Below, piece by piece: positions 45,601 to 55,190 of a DNA stretch of 64,000 bases. The notes under the pieces were generated by a model. The model was given only the letters and a program-made list of their open reading frames with translations, was not told the DNA's origin and did not search any database. This DNA is from Pseudanabaena sp. PCC 7367 (GTDB taxonomy: Bacteria > Cyanobacteriota > Cyanobacteriia > Pseudanabaenales > Pseudanabaenaceae), in NCBI RefSeq assembly GCF_000317065.1, contig NC_019701.1, positions 1,550,001 through 1,614,000 of the forward strand, given 5' to 3'. The first letter of the stretch is position 1. Every line of letters starts with the position of its first letter. Position numbers and translations under genes: made by a program.

Positions 45601-48600
45601 AGATTGCTTGGCCTGATTAACTTCATTGCCAACATTAGCAAAGGCATCGCCAAACAGGTCATCGATCGTGTCGATCGCCGCTGGTGCTTCAGAAGCAGTG
45701 ATATCTACAGGATTGGTACTAACTTGTGAATTAACCTGTGATTCTAGCGGTAATATATTTTCTGGCTCAGGATTGCTCTCTGTCTGTGCATCATTCGAGT
45801 CGATCGGCTCACCAAATAGATTTTCAATTGTGTCGAGTGACTCAACCTCGTTTTCGGTTTCAGGATTAAGTTGATCGAATAGATCTAGAATGCTTTCCTC
45901 TTCTAGGACACTTTGGCGCTCAACGCTACTTAATTTAATATCATCAGCATCATTAATATCATTAGCATCAGTATTAGTATCAACATCTGCTAACGCTTCC
46001 TGCGATCGCTGCGGATAATTCTGGGGCAAACTTAGCTCACTGGCATCCGCGATATCGATCGGTGCGGCAGATCTATTTGTTGCTGCGGCTAGGTCAGAGC
46101 TTTCATCACCCATTTGCTCCAAATCTGCCCAAAGAGCATCGGCTTCAGTAACCGAATCTTCGTTATCAATATCTAAACTTGCAGTGCTTGCATTGCTGGA
46201 TTGGCTAGACTGTGGCTGACGGGGTAGTAATAATGTATCGCTTTCATCTTCTTCAGTCTCATCTTTTAAAGCTTCATCACTCACATTTGGCTCAGGAATA
46301 TTAGAATCTGCAACCAAAAGTGATTCATCTGTTAATTCCGGTAATTCTGGCTCGGTTGAGATAGGTGGAGTAGTGGGAGTAGCTGGGGTAACGGAAGCCA
46401 GTGGATTGGCCGTAAAAACAGTGGTTTGTTTGCTGGTGGCAAATGGATTAGTTGGCTTGCGGCGGTAGCGATCTTTTTGCTTGCCAGCGATCGCTAGGGC
46501 TGCTTCTCGTCCCAGGATGATTGTGTCATCATCTTCGTCTATCTCATCGGTCTCATTCGGATCTATCGGATCTGTTATATTTCCGTTTGTTTGCCCTACC
46601 GCATTGGTTGATGCCCTGGCTTGTAGTTGTTGAGAATTGGTGCTGGTGTTAGCGGCGGTAGTTGCAGCCGGAAGGGTATATTTACCAGTGGTCTGGCGGA
46701 TGATTTTTTCAGCATAGAGTGGCCGATCGCTCAATTCAAAGGGAGATCTGAGATCTGCGCCATAGCCAATCTCTGCCCGATCGAAGCGATTATTTGGTGC
46801 AAATGCGGCCACCGGTGTGTCAATTGCATAATCAGGTGCGATCGCAAAAACTAGGGCATCATCGCTGTCGTCTGGAGATATTTGATTCAGCTCTGTTGGG
46901 CTGATTTGATTGAGATCCTCCAATTCATCTGCTTCTGGATTGGTATTAAATCCTGCAAATAAATCATCGGCGGTGATAATATTTTGGCTTTGATCTGGGC
47001 TTTGATCTGGGCGATTATTTCGATCATAATCTGGCTCAAAATCTAAATCATTAGCATTAGCAGCAGCCTGATTCGTGCGTCGCGCCGCAATAGTTTCACG
47101 ATCGGAATCTGCCCAATCGGCCAGTCCGGCTAGTGGATTGAGGTCGCTGCTACGATCGGCATTACTTCGATTTTCTGGTTCTTGCTCTAATAAATTAGCT
47201 GGTAAATTAGCTGGCTCTGGTGACGATGATGTAGTTGCTGCGGCTTGATCGCGGTTCGGAGTTGACTCGATCGCTATTTGATCGCTTTGATTTTGATTGG
47301 TAGGTTCGGGATCGGCTTGAAGTGGAATTTCCGCCACCAAGTCAGCCAGGGTATCGGGGATGTCTGTATGTGGTGGTAGTTCAATAGGATCAGTGGATGC
47401 TTTGATAGCTTGATCTGCAATTGCATTGCTGCTTTCTTCCTCTGGCAGATTGAGATCAGGCTCTGGGTTAGTTTCTGTTAATGCTGTGGCGTTAGTTGCA
47501 CTAGTTGAAATATTTGAAATACCACTGGTTTGCTCAGGTTCCGGGGCTTCAGGCTCGCTCTGATCCGCTGCTGCGTTTACCTGACTGCGATCGCCTTGGT
47601 CAATCGATGGGTAAGCGTTATCGTTAGTTTGCCCGATTTGCTCAATTTGCTCAATTTGCTCAATTGGCGCTACCTCAAAATCTGTTACTGCTGCTGTCGG
47701 TGGCACGGGATCAACGGTTGGCTCGATCGCAATTTGATTATCTAAATCATCTTTTATGTCATCACTGTGATCATTTGTGTTATCGGCATCAGCCGTAGTT
47801 AGATCGCCGCTCGCATCTCCAAATTCTGGTAATTCGATCGTCGCTGAGTCGCTAGGGTCATAATTATCAAAAGTTGCAATCTCATCTTCGCCCCCTGGAT
47901 CAGAACTTAAATCAACCTGGTCTGCATCATGCTTATTATTAATATCATTGTCAACAGCGATCGCTGGTAAGTCTGTGTCCTGGTTGGGTGAGCCAGCAGC
48001 AATGTCCGTAAGACTAGTCAGATTGCCACTTTGATATTCTTGATTGTCCTGATTGAGCAATTCTTCCAATTCAGCAAAATCAGCTAAATCACCTAATTTA
48101 TCTAATTTATCGGAGCGATCAAGCGCATCAAAACCATCGCTCTCTTCAACAGCAACAGAATCTGCCTCTTGCTCGGCATCAAAATTGGCAGCGGCATCCA
48201 GGTCATTAATATCCTGAATATCCTGAATATCTTGAATATTTTGGGCTTCAGGATCAAAATCAGCTTCCACCTCAGCCGCATTGTCGGCATTATGCAGCGC
48301 TTCCTTGAGGCTGCTAGGTAATTCTAGTTCGCCAGGCATGGCATTGGTGTTACCGGTCAGTACCAACGCTTGCGATCGCCGCCAGGTGGATAAAGTAGTG
48401 CTAGCCAACTGGGGTATTCGATCGACTGGGATGGTATTCGCTAGATCGATTACCTGTTCGCAAAGCCGATTAAATTTGGGTAATTCCAGGATTTCGGCTA
48501 AAGCTGCCAGATCTTCGGCGGTGCTTTTCAAGCTTTCTGCCAATTCAGGATTAGACTGATGCTGCTCTAGTTGTTGCTCCAGATTGGTTAAGTATTCCTC

Positions 48601-49083
48601 CACCTCCGACTCAAACATTAAGCCAACCACATCGGCTTCATCATCTTCTTCTTCCACCACTTCGCTGTCGGCTGTCACTACCGCAACATATGCTTCTAGT
48701 TCATGTAGAATTGGCGCGGCATGATCATCAAACCACTGTTGATCGCAATTTTTCCCCTGGCGATATAGCAAGACGATCTCGCTAAGAATATCCACACTGA
48801 TCAACAGGAGCCGCTCCATATTTTCATCTATGGTGGGGCTATGGGATTTTAATAACTTAAAGGTGTCTTCCAGTTGATGAGCGCAGTGACTGAGGATGTC
48901 ATACTGCATCATTGCCGATGCGCCCTTGAGCGAATGGGCAGAACGTAGCACCCCATCAATCTTGGTGCGGAAGTCGTCTAAATTGCGATCGAGATTAACT
49001 AAACCATCGGCGATCGCATCAATATATTCCTGAGCTTCCTCAAGAAATAGGCGGCGAACTTCAAGTTCCTCATCGTGGGTCAT
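42634..49083 (-). CDS. CheA-type hybrid histidine kinase with Hpt, CheW-like and REC domains (PilL/HmpL-like)
   Basis: A 2149-residue signalling kinase. An N-terminal Hpt domain (about 1-105) carries His50 in RSAHSLKGASAMM. A second Hpt-like helical bundle without the His follows (about 150-245). Residues about 250-1430 are an acidic, Asp/Glu/Asn/Ala-rich linker predicted disordered. Then come the CheA dimerisation helices, the ATPase domain with LNHLVRNCFDHGIE, GDDGRGIN, FEPGFSTAEKVTSLSGRGVG and GLGSTFTITF, a CheW-like domain, and a REC domain (2027-2149) with phospho-acceptor Asp2077 in VSDIEMPRLDG. It controls type IV pilus motility or taxis in related systems. It lies 593 bp downstream of a chemoreceptor on the same strand. 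Confidence 0.93.
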   Translation of the reverse strand: MTHDEELEVRRLFLEEAQEYIDAIADGLVNLDRNLDDFRTKIDGVLRSAHSLKGASAMMQYDILSHCAHQLEDTFKLLKSHSPTIDENMERLLLISVDILSEIVLLYRQGKNCDQQWFDDHAAPILHELEAYVAVVTADSEVVEEEDDEADVVGLMFESEVEEYLTNLEQQLEQHQSNPELAESLKSTAEDLAALAEILELPKFNRLCEQVIDLANTIPVDRIPQLASTTLSTWRRSQALVLTGNTNAMPGELELPSSLKEALHNADNAAEVEADFDPEAQNIQDIQDIQDINDLDAAANFDAEQEADSVAVEESDGFDALDRSDKLDKLGDLADFAELEELLNQDNQEYQSGNLTSLTDIAAGSPNQDTDLPAIAVDNDINNKHDADQVDLSSDPGGEDEIATFDNYDPSDSATIELPEFGDASGDLTTADADNTNDHSDDIKDDLDNQIAIEPTVDPVPPTAAVTDFEVAPIEQIEQIEQIGQTNDNAYPSIDQGDRSQVNAAADQSEPEAPEPEQTSGISNISTSATNATALTETNPEPDLNLPEEESSNAIADQAIKASTDPIELPPHTDIPDTLADLVAEIPLQADPEPTNQNQSDQIAIESTPNRDQAAATTSSSPEPANLPANLLEQEPENRSNADRSSDLNPLAGLADWADSDRETIAARRTNQAAANANDLDFEPDYDRNNRPDQSPDQSQNIITADDLFAGFNTNPEADELEDLNQISPTELNQISPDDSDDALVFAIAPDYAIDTPVAAFAPNNRFDRAEIGYGADLRSPFELSDRPLYAEKIIRQTTGKYTLPAATTAANTSTNSQQLQARASTNAVGQTNGNITDPIDPNETDEIDEDDDTIILGREAALAIAGKQKDRYRRKPTNPFATSKQTTVFTANPLASVTPATPTTPPISTEPELPELTDESLLVADSNIPEPNVSDEALKDETEEDESDTLLLPRQPQSSQSSNASTASLDIDNEDSVTEADALWADLEQMGDESSDLAAATNRSAAPIDIADASELSLPQNYPQRSQEALADVDTNTDANDINDADDIKLSSVERQSVLEEESILDLFDQLNPETENEVESLDTIENLFGEPIDSNDAQTESNPEPENILPLESQVNSQVSTNPVDITASEAPAAIDTIDDLFGDAFANVGNEVNQAKQSKPNPNAPDSIAVTETDRTDRQDIPEPASQSWAEEDLFGNLEPNLASSATNITASEAIDALDIDALDNDLAIDSDGEQWQGIDAEDLDLSIDLDDSPLDWPESNNLLDLANPDESTDRAARSETGLIDVPTTTESDSATDDSDNLDDLTNNAIAAPDDDHDGDDLESADRPPEITAAASPSTSASTKPKHKRTDFFSAYVNESEEDSPTTASESPESSLVADTLLDLFEDLDASKDGENAAAILQSKLESKTELVSVYLKETSIRLPISRLEEMNDLSDQITVERNILESQLRRLRELYAVLSQRIQELDESDVSVHALYDKLSLINNRHESSNTPSVLLDLDRPAANFSLDQAEQLAQASEIGQANDSGADLEAESNDAENYTAEFDRLEMDRYGELHTLVASIIETIVKLEEVKEDINLSLAEAEQGASDLGRSFKQLQTKIIQARMRPLSDIVSRFPRMLRSLSLQHGKQVELEVEGGDLLIDRAILEALTDPLNHLVRNCFDHGIEDRRTRIHYNKPDTGKIFIRAVSENNTTTITIGDDGRGININKIREKVRQAAIAANMDGDQVDEIPQEKLLTVIFEPGFSTAEKVTSLSGRGVGMDVVRTNLKQIGAEIKADTKEGLGSTFTITFTNTLASVQTLLIEANNMFMAMPTAIIKEIVPYEPEQLVLTQPTLTQINEPNESNEAEGNEIAPTEDAQGQNTQTPETDRQQFKWSGHPEPIATIDLNNYLHFNRGLYDSHAQDKPFAKAPAMVICQIGQEMVAIAVDCCWGEQDASIRHVESDIPLPKCFSGCIISGSGQAVPLLNPQEILNWLQPEPIEVAAEAADERQIMPALEQEQGQVAQPQPQETTPTPATPKPSRTAVLVIDDSVNVRRYLALTLGRAGFHTEQAKDGEDALSKLRAGLKVDAIVSDIEMPRLDGYGLLANLRADRGYDQLPIVMLTSRSGDKHRQLAMNLGATEYFTKPYQEKTLVDTLKKLIAQDNQ

Positions 49084-49676
49084 GATTCTATGGCAAATTG
49101 GTGAGCAGACTGCTTAGCTGGTGTAGGTCGATCTAGCAGATCTAAGACAGAGTGCGTCGCACAATGGCTTTTACCTTATTAATTGTCTAAATTGGCTTAA
49201 TAATATTTTATCGATTGGTGAAAATTGATTTTGCCTACATTTGGATATTTTGGATATTATTGATTGACCAGGAAAATTAGGAGAGGGTGCTACTTTGATC
49301 GAGTAGATCCTTTTTCTATATTGCGAAAAATCTATTGGCTAGGTTTAACTTTGTGTGATTATTGCGAAAATATAGCACACAGTCCCTGGCAGGAATTGAA
49401 TCCCCCATCAACTATCAAAAACCTCAGGTATCAATTAAATATCAATAACATCAAGTTTAGATTGCCATCAAGCTGCCAGTTTTGTTTGAATTATGTTTCC
49501 CCATTCATGGTTTGTTTGATCTTAACTGCAATCAATCGATTTTAATTTAAATCCTTTTGTTTGACTGTGATCCTATCGCCTTGGTGGCCAGATGTGCAGT
49601 GATTTCGAGTTAGTTAACAATAATTCTAGTTTGGCGATCGCTACTCGATTAGCATTGCTCAGCCAGGGTGTCTAGA
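49084..49676. other. Spacer between chemoreceptor and CheA-type genes
   Basis: A 593-bp AT-rich gap between two same-strand signalling genes. No CheW or response-regulator gene is present in it. A plus-strand frame (49264-49545) has no ribosome site or recognisable motif. It is long enough to hold a separate promoter for the kinase gene. Confidence 0.4.
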
Positions 49677-52655
49677 TTATTCAACGATGAATTTGGACAT
49701 CGAATGTTGTAATTGTTCGATGTTTTGCACTGCAACCTTAAATGAATCCGAAATTTTCTTCGATGAACCAGCGGTACGCCCCGATACCTTGGCCAGATCC
49801 CGCATCAACCCCGACACACATTCCGCCGTATTAGCATGGGAGTCAGTGGTTTCTGAGATCGTGTTAATCAATTCATCAATTTGCTCTGACACAGCCACGA
49901 TCTCGGCAATGCTTTGCTTGGATTCTTCTACCAGTTGGGTACTTTCGACCACCTGGGTAGTGCCATTTTCCATCGCATTGATTACCTCACCTGTTTCTGC
50001 TTGAATGCCATTGATCAGTTGTTCGATTTCCTTGGCTGCACTGGCAGAACGCGCTGCTAACTCACCCACCTCTTCGGCGACCGACCCAAAACCAGCCCCA
50101 GCTTCCCCAGCGCGGTTAGCTTCAATCCCCGCATTGATCGCCAGGAAGTTGGTTTGCACAGATATTTCATTGATTAATGAAACCACCTTAGAAATTCGCT
50201 GGGATGATTCACCCAAGCGCTTAATCTTTTTGGCTGTGGCTGCTACGGTGGCCCGCAATCGCAAAATACTTTGCATTGTATTCTCGATCGCTTCGTTGCC
50301 ACTTGTAGCCGTAGTCATGGCATTTTTAACCGCTGTTGATGCCTCAGCACTGTTATTTTTAATCGATCGCGCCGAGATTGTCATCAGTTGCGCAGAGTTA
50401 AGGGTTTTGGTAATTTCATTGGCTTGTTTAATCGCATCGGCGGTTAATTGATTCACGGCAGTTTGGTTTTGACCGATCGATAGATCCACTTGCGCAACAA
50501 AGCCCTTGGAGTTGACAACTATTTTTTGTAAGCCATTGATCACTGCATTGAAAAACTCGGAAACACTCTTCATGTCGCCATCGGTTGATCTTGCCCGCAC
50601 GCTGAGATCGCCCCTGGCCAGCTCCCTAACATCACTCAAAATCTCAATTAAGTGTTGTTGCAGCTTTTCTTTCTCTTGCCGCTGGCGATTGGCCTCAGCT
50701 TCTTTTTGCACCAGGTTGGTTTCAATTTTGTTGACAATCAAGCCCAAACTATCGCCGGAAATCTGCACCTCACCTGCTTCAACCCCCGCCAGCCGTTGCA
50801 GCGCTTTAAACAATTTCAACACTTGCTGGTGGAGATGTTCTTTTTCCTGTTTTTGCCGTTGCAATAGGCTTTGAAACTCGGTGGCAAGATGATTAATATT
50901 GGCAGATAGGATGCCGATCTCATCTTTGCTGCTTTCTTTGAGTTTGATATTAAAATTGCCACGGGCGATCTGGCGGACTGCCTCACTGGCTTGCTTGAGT
51001 GGATCGGTAATGCTTTTGGAAGCGATCGCCGCAATTATGCCCATCAGTGCAACCAGAGCCAAACCAGCCGCAGCTAAATAGATAATAAAGTTGTCACTGA
51101 TTCCTAAGCCGCGATCGGCATTGACTAGGACTGCCCAATTTAAATCTAGTGGTGTGGTGGTGGAAGGGGTTGGTGCAAAAGCAAGGGTTTGACCGGAGGT
51201 ATTAATCCCATTTACATTTGGCTGGCTGGTGGCCAGAAGTTGGCTTAATTCTGGATAGGTGGCGGTGGCATTGGTGCCAGTTGTGCCGATTCCTTCTGCA
51301 ATTACATAACTGCCACTATCATCAATCACCGCATATTGATTGCCTGGGTTATCTACCGCATTACTGAGTGCCTCGACTGGCATTTGCACTCTTAATATCA
51401 ATGCCACTTGCTGCGCCGTCGGATTGACGATCGCCGTAGTTAAAGTGATCGCATAGCCCTGCTCGGTTTCGATTAATTCGCCAATTTGCGGCGCGTTCGC
51501 AGGAGCGGCAACAATTTGCGCCAGCATCTCCGGGGCGATCGGCAACGGGTTGATCGAATCCTTAGCCTGTGCCACCAGATTGCCATTCACATCAAACAGA
51601 GCAATACTATCAAAACTGCTAAATGCCTGGTTATACAAATCTAATCGACCTTGCAACCATTGCTTCTGCCCTGCTGAGAGAGGTTGATTGGGGCGTAAAT
51701 TACTAGACGACATCAGATTACCCAACATCTGGGTGCTGTTATATTGCTGCTGCATGAAGCTACCAACCTGACCCGCCAGGCTAGTTGCCTGCAGTTCCCT
51801 GGTTTCACCGGTTGTTTGCGCAATTTTGGTTTGATTAAGTCGATAGGCCAAAAAGCCAATTCCGGCAGCGGTTACTGCTGCAACTGCAAATGCTGAAAAA
51901 ATAAATCGTTGTTTCAAGCTCGATGGCCTGAGCGTGTCCGATTTTCTTGGTACCTGATTGCTCTGTGGCTTGCGCGTCCGGACAGATGGCTTGGCGGTAG
52001 ATTTAGTAGATTTAGATGTAGACCTTGTTGATTTCGCTCTAGTTGATTTATTTGCCCCTATTGCTACCTGAGCCGAAGTATCATCGATCGCTGCGCTTGG
52101 GTGATTGCCATTCTGCGCATAGGCTGATTGTTGTGGCTGAGCTGGTGGCTGTAAAGATTGGTGGTTAATCGGTGCGGCAGAGCCAGGTGGTGGGATTACG
52201 CCCCCCGGAGTATTAGCCATTGGTGCAATTTGGGTGGTATCGGGATCTTCGATTAGTTGATGCTCATCCACAATATTTGCGGTTTCCACCAGGCCATTGC
52301 TGCTGGTGTCACCGAGCCCATTCAAGCTACCACTGCTGAGATCCAAGCCACCACTAGTGCTACCCGTGTTGCCGGTAGTATCGGAAGCGATCGCCTCAAC
52401 TGCACTATTTTGAATTTGAGCCAACGAAGTTCTAGCGATATCCAACAAATCTGGATCGTCGGTAAGAGTTAAAACCTGTTGGTATTGCACCCGCGCATAC
52501 TCAATTTTGCCAGCCTTGCGAAAGGTGGCACCTAGCCAAATATGCAACTTTGGATTACGAGGATCTTCATACAGAAGCTCAGAAAACTGCTGCATTGCAT
52601 CCTCATACCGTCCTTCTGCATAGGCCTGTAAAGCCTGCTGATAACGGGTAGTCAT
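49677..52655 (-). CDS. Methyl-accepting chemotaxis protein with N-terminal TPR (PilJ/HmpD-like)
   Basis: A 992-residue chemoreceptor. Residues 1-85 form a TPR unit (YQQALQAYAEGRYEDAMQQF, LLYEDPRNPKLHIWLGATFR). A Ser/Thr/Lys-rich linker leads to a transmembrane helix (about 250-272, IFSAFAVAAVTAAGIGFLAY), an extracytoplasmic Cache-like sensor (about 275-520), a second helix (about 525-548), HAMP (SDP-like TDPLKQASEAVRQIARGNFN), a second HAMP-like segment and the signalling hairpin with ISVQTNFLAINAGIEANRAG and FGSVAEEVGELAARSA. It would be cognate to the CheA-type kinase 593 bp downstream. The cytosolic TPR is typical of filamentous cyanobacterial Hmp receptors. Confidence 0.92.
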   Translation of the reverse strand: MTTRYQQALQAYAEGRYEDAMQQFSELLYEDPRNPKLHIWLGATFRKAGKIEYARVQYQQVLTLTDDPDLLDIARTSLAQIQNSAVEAIASDTTGNTGSTSGGLDLSSGSLNGLGDTSSNGLVETANIVDEHQLIEDPDTTQIAPMANTPGGVIPPPGSAAPINHQSLQPPAQPQQSAYAQNGNHPSAAIDDTSAQVAIGANKSTRAKSTRSTSKSTKSTAKPSVRTRKPQSNQVPRKSDTLRPSSLKQRFIFSAFAVAAVTAAGIGFLAYRLNQTKIAQTTGETRELQATSLAGQVGSFMQQQYNSTQMLGNLMSSSNLRPNQPLSAGQKQWLQGRLDLYNQAFSSFDSIALFDVNGNLVAQAKDSINPLPIAPEMLAQIVAAPANAPQIGELIETEQGYAITLTTAIVNPTAQQVALILRVQMPVEALSNAVDNPGNQYAVIDDSGSYVIAEGIGTTGTNATATYPELSQLLATSQPNVNGINTSGQTLAFAPTPSTTTPLDLNWAVLVNADRGLGISDNFIIYLAAAGLALVALMGIIAAIASKSITDPLKQASEAVRQIARGNFNIKLKESSKDEIGILSANINHLATEFQSLLQRQKQEKEHLHQQVLKLFKALQRLAGVEAGEVQISGDSLGLIVNKIETNLVQKEAEANRQRQEKEKLQQHLIEILSDVRELARGDLSVRARSTDGDMKSVSEFFNAVINGLQKIVVNSKGFVAQVDLSIGQNQTAVNQLTADAIKQANEITKTLNSAQLMTISARSIKNNSAEASTAVKNAMTTATSGNEAIENTMQSILRLRATVAATAKKIKRLGESSQRISKVVSLINEISVQTNFLAINAGIEANRAGEAGAGFGSVAEEVGELAARSASAAKEIEQLINGIQAETGEVINAMENGTTQVVESTQLVEESKQSIAEIVAVSEQIDELINTISETTDSHANTAECVSGLMRDLAKVSGRTAGSSKKISDSFKVAVQNIEQLQHSMSKFIVE

Positions 52656-53497
52656 GCCTATAAATCCCTTCCACTAGAACTGGATGTAACTAAACCGAAG
52701 GGGTAGGATTATGTCTCTTCAAAATATTGCTGTCCTACGCCCTTTCTCATTAGACATCAAGCAGGGATAACTCCTCTAGCGCAATTTTGCGGTTATTTAG
52801 AACTCAGCCACCTAAATAACCAAAACCTTGACTCTGCTAATGTGGTCAGGTTTTGCAAATGATTTTCGATCGCAACATATGATTAAATATTGCTGAGTAT
52901 TGCAGATTTAAGCCCCAAGCAACACAATATCTTTGCTGCTATTTGCTATTTTAGCGCCTAGCTCTCTTTACGTGGTCTCGACTAATACTTAATTTAATCA
53001 CTAAGCTTAATTAACAAACAAGCTAGCTAATAAATACAGCAACTAATTAATGATGGTTACCGTATGGCCTATATGCCCCGTGATTTGAGGTGCAAAGTCT
53101 ACTGAAGTGTGATTCAGTCAGCACGATCGCCTACCTAAATCTACTAACATCCTGAGCATTATGCAAGTTCCAACAATCGTTGTCTAAATTTTTGGTGTTT
53201 AATCTTGTTTAATCTAAACTTTGTCTAATCTGAACTGAGACAAATTGCTATACACACTACTTATTAAGCACAACTCGCTGCTTATTTCTATAATTCCTAT
53301 ATTCTTAAGAACTGGAAATCGCACCATCATAATTATTTAGTTTAAGGATTGCCAATTTTTGGTGGCTACCCTTACGATTGTAGGTAGTACGTTCATCCTA
53401 AATCTAGCTTTGCCTGATGAAAATATATCTAAAATATGGTTTTAGATGTGCCAGTGCTTGGCCAGGACTATAGCGAATTAGATTTAGAACAGTAGAA
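52656..53497. other. Divergent intergenic region upstream of the chemoreceptor gene
   Basis: An 842-bp spacer between the chemoreceptor gene (minus) and the L,D-transpeptidase gene (plus). It contains a perfect 10-bp inverted repeat (52791-52821). No coding frame or known RNA was recognised. Both promoters must lie here. Confidence 0.45.
52791..52821. repeat. Perfect 10-bp inverted repeat with 11-nt loop
   Basis: GGTTATTTAG (52791-52800) and CTAAATAACC (52812-52821) are exact reverse complements. It lies about 135-165 bp upstream of the chemoreceptor start. On neither strand is it followed by a T-run, so an operator or RNA stem in the leader is more likely than a terminator. Confidence 0.6.
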
Positions 53498-54127
53498 ATG
53501 GTTGGGGAGAAAATGAATAGTAAGTTCCTGCGCGGATTGAGTATTGCTGCGTCTGCTTTTGCATTATCTGGGTTTGGGGTAGGCCGATCGCCAGTATTTG
53601 CTGAAGCAATCAACTCGTTTGCCACCGCTAGCAATCAGATTGAGCAATCACACCACAGTATTAATTCGATTAATATTGATTCTTTTGCGCCAGAGCTAGC
53701 GCCGCTGAATCCCACTGCATTGCTGGAAGAAACCAGCCGTGAGATTTCTTTGGTGCTCAAACTCAGCGATCGCCGTGTTTATGTATATGAGGGCGATGTA
53801 CTCACAACCAGTTTCCCGGTGGCAGTGGGTAAGCCAGGTTGGGAAACACCAGTGGGTGAGTTTACGGTTTTAAACAAAGAAACCGATCCTATTTTTATGG
53901 ATCCCTTTTCGGGTCGATTGATGCAGCCAGGGCCAAATAACCCCCTGGGCGCAAGGGCGATCGACTTTTGGACTGATGGCCGCAACTTTTCGGCATTTCA
54001 TGGCACCCCCCACGAGCATTTGATCGGTCAGGCGGTTTCCCACGGTTGTGTGCGAATGCTTAATGCAGACGTGATCAAGCTATATGAAATGGTTAAGGTC
54101 GGTACTAAGGTTACGGTTAAGCCATAG
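53498..54127 (+). CDS. L,D-transpeptidase (YkuD family), exported
   Basis: A 209-residue enzyme that forms 3-3 peptidoglycan cross-links or anchors proteins in the cell wall. A signal peptide (about 6-37, cleavage after VFA) is followed by a YkuD catalytic domain (about 82-209). The active-site signature is His182-Gly-Cys184 in SHGCVRML, with upstream His168 in AFHGTPHEH. RVYVYEGDVLTTSFPVAVGK and GKPGWETPVGEFTV are typical. Two ATGs are possible: 53498, and 53513, which follows GGGGAG by only 3 nt; both leave the signal peptide intact. It stands alone. Confidence 0.92.
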   Translation: MVGEKMNSKFLRGLSIAASAFALSGFGVGRSPVFAEAINSFATASNQIEQSHHSINSINIDSFAPELAPLNPTALLEETSREISLVLKLSDRRVYVYEGDVLTTSFPVAVGKPGWETPVGEFTVLNKETDPIFMDPFSGRLMQPGPNNPLGARAIDFWTDGRNFSAFHGTPHEHLIGQAVSHGCVRMLNADVIKLYEMVKVGTKVTVKP

Positions 54128-54318
54128 CCTTTGACTTATTGAGTTTTTTTAATCACTAGCGATCGCTGGTCTGGGTATTACAGATCAGGGCGATCGCTAA
54201 CTCCAGCAGCCCACGCAACGCAGTTATAAGCTTTTGTTCTCTGGCTTTCAACACTATATCTGCTCTTTTTGAGTTCGGGAAACGTAACTCAAGTGAAATA
54301 GAATCTTTGCGCATCCTA

Positions 54319-54663
54319 CTAAATTAGCCCTTTGTCTTTGCCCCATTGCAACCATTCTTGAGCTGCTTGCTCAAAATTGCTATCAGGACTCACCGGGTTG
54401 GTGCCAGTGATTTTATAAAGGGCATAAAACCAATGATCTGGCTCTTTTTCAAGATCATTAAGGATCAGTGGGACAGCTTCTGCTCCTATATTGATAATTT
54501 CCTGGTAAGCAGGATGCTTAATGATTTTAGTTATTGATGAGAAACAGGCAGTTTCTTCACGCCATATTGAGGTTAGGGCATCAAATTTTTTTACTAAATT
54601 ACCACCAGATATATTCTTGGTGGATGAATTATTATGTTCGGCCGTTTTTTGTGATGTATCCAT
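54319..54663 (-). CDS. Small conserved hypothetical protein
   Basis: A 114-residue protein from the ATG at 54663. The conserved part is LVKKFDALTSIWREETACFS, ITKIIKHPAYQEIINIGAEA, VPLILNDLEKEPDHWFYALY and ITGTNPVSPDSN, ending AAQEWLQWGKDKG. This is a widespread small bacterial domain that I recognise but cannot name; no catalytic motif is known to me. A frame extending upstream to a TTG at 54774 exists but lacks a ribosome site. It is preceded by a DUF4342 gene on the same strand, 155 bp away, and convergent with the L,D-transpeptidase gene. Confidence 0.72.
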   Translation of the reverse strand: MDTSQKTAEHNNSSTKNISGGNLVKKFDALTSIWREETACFSSITKIIKHPAYQEIINIGAEAVPLILNDLEKEPDHWFYALYKITGTNPVSPDSNFEQAAQEWLQWGKDKGLI

Positions 54664-54818
54664 GACCCAAATATTTTTTACTAAAAATGGGACTTTAGTC
54701 TTCGTGAAATGAATGTTTTCAGCTATTGATCTTAAAAAGACTGCTTCATGTCTGAAGCCTATTTGCTGTGTCAAAAAATCGGCAAACCTTTGCCCTATGA
54801 GCCTATTTTATTATTGGT

Positions 54819-55190
54819 TTATTCTTTCCGTTCGATCACCAGGGTGAGCTTAACCACCAGCGCCCCGATCGCCCCCAAAGCTGCCAGGATTGGGAACATT
54901 GTCACCCCGATCGCGCCCACAGCCACACCCACAGTCATCGGGATTTCAAGCAACACATTGCCCTCATCATTTTTGATGATAATGCGACGAATGTTGCCCT
55001 GGTGCAACAGTTCTTTTACCTTATCTACCAGATCGCTACCACTAACCGTAAACTCTTCCACTCTGGTATCGGCCTTTACGCCCTCATCGTTGTCCACTTG
55101 AGTTTGTTGCTGAGTTTGCGTTTGATCCTGCGGCTCTGCCGATCGATCTTCGGGGTTAGAATTACCAAACTTATCCTCTGGATTGCTCAT
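54819..55190 (-). CDS. DUF4342 family protein
   Basis: A 123-residue protein. The first 40 residues are an acidic/Gln-rich tail. The DUF4342 core follows: RVEEFTVSGSDLVDKVKELL, GNIRRIIIKNDEGNVLLEIP, then a hydrophobic segment (about 88-115) and a short ERKE end. The hydrophobic helix pair suggests membrane association. The family function is not known. GAGGAG lies 9 nt before the ATG, a good ribosome site. Confidence 0.83.
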   Translation of the reverse strand: MSNPEDKFGNSNPEDRSAEPQDQTQTQQQTQVDNDEGVKADTRVEEFTVSGSDLVDKVKELLHQGNIRRIIIKNDEGNVLLEIPMTVGVAVGAIGVTMFPILAALGAIGALVVKLTLVIERKE

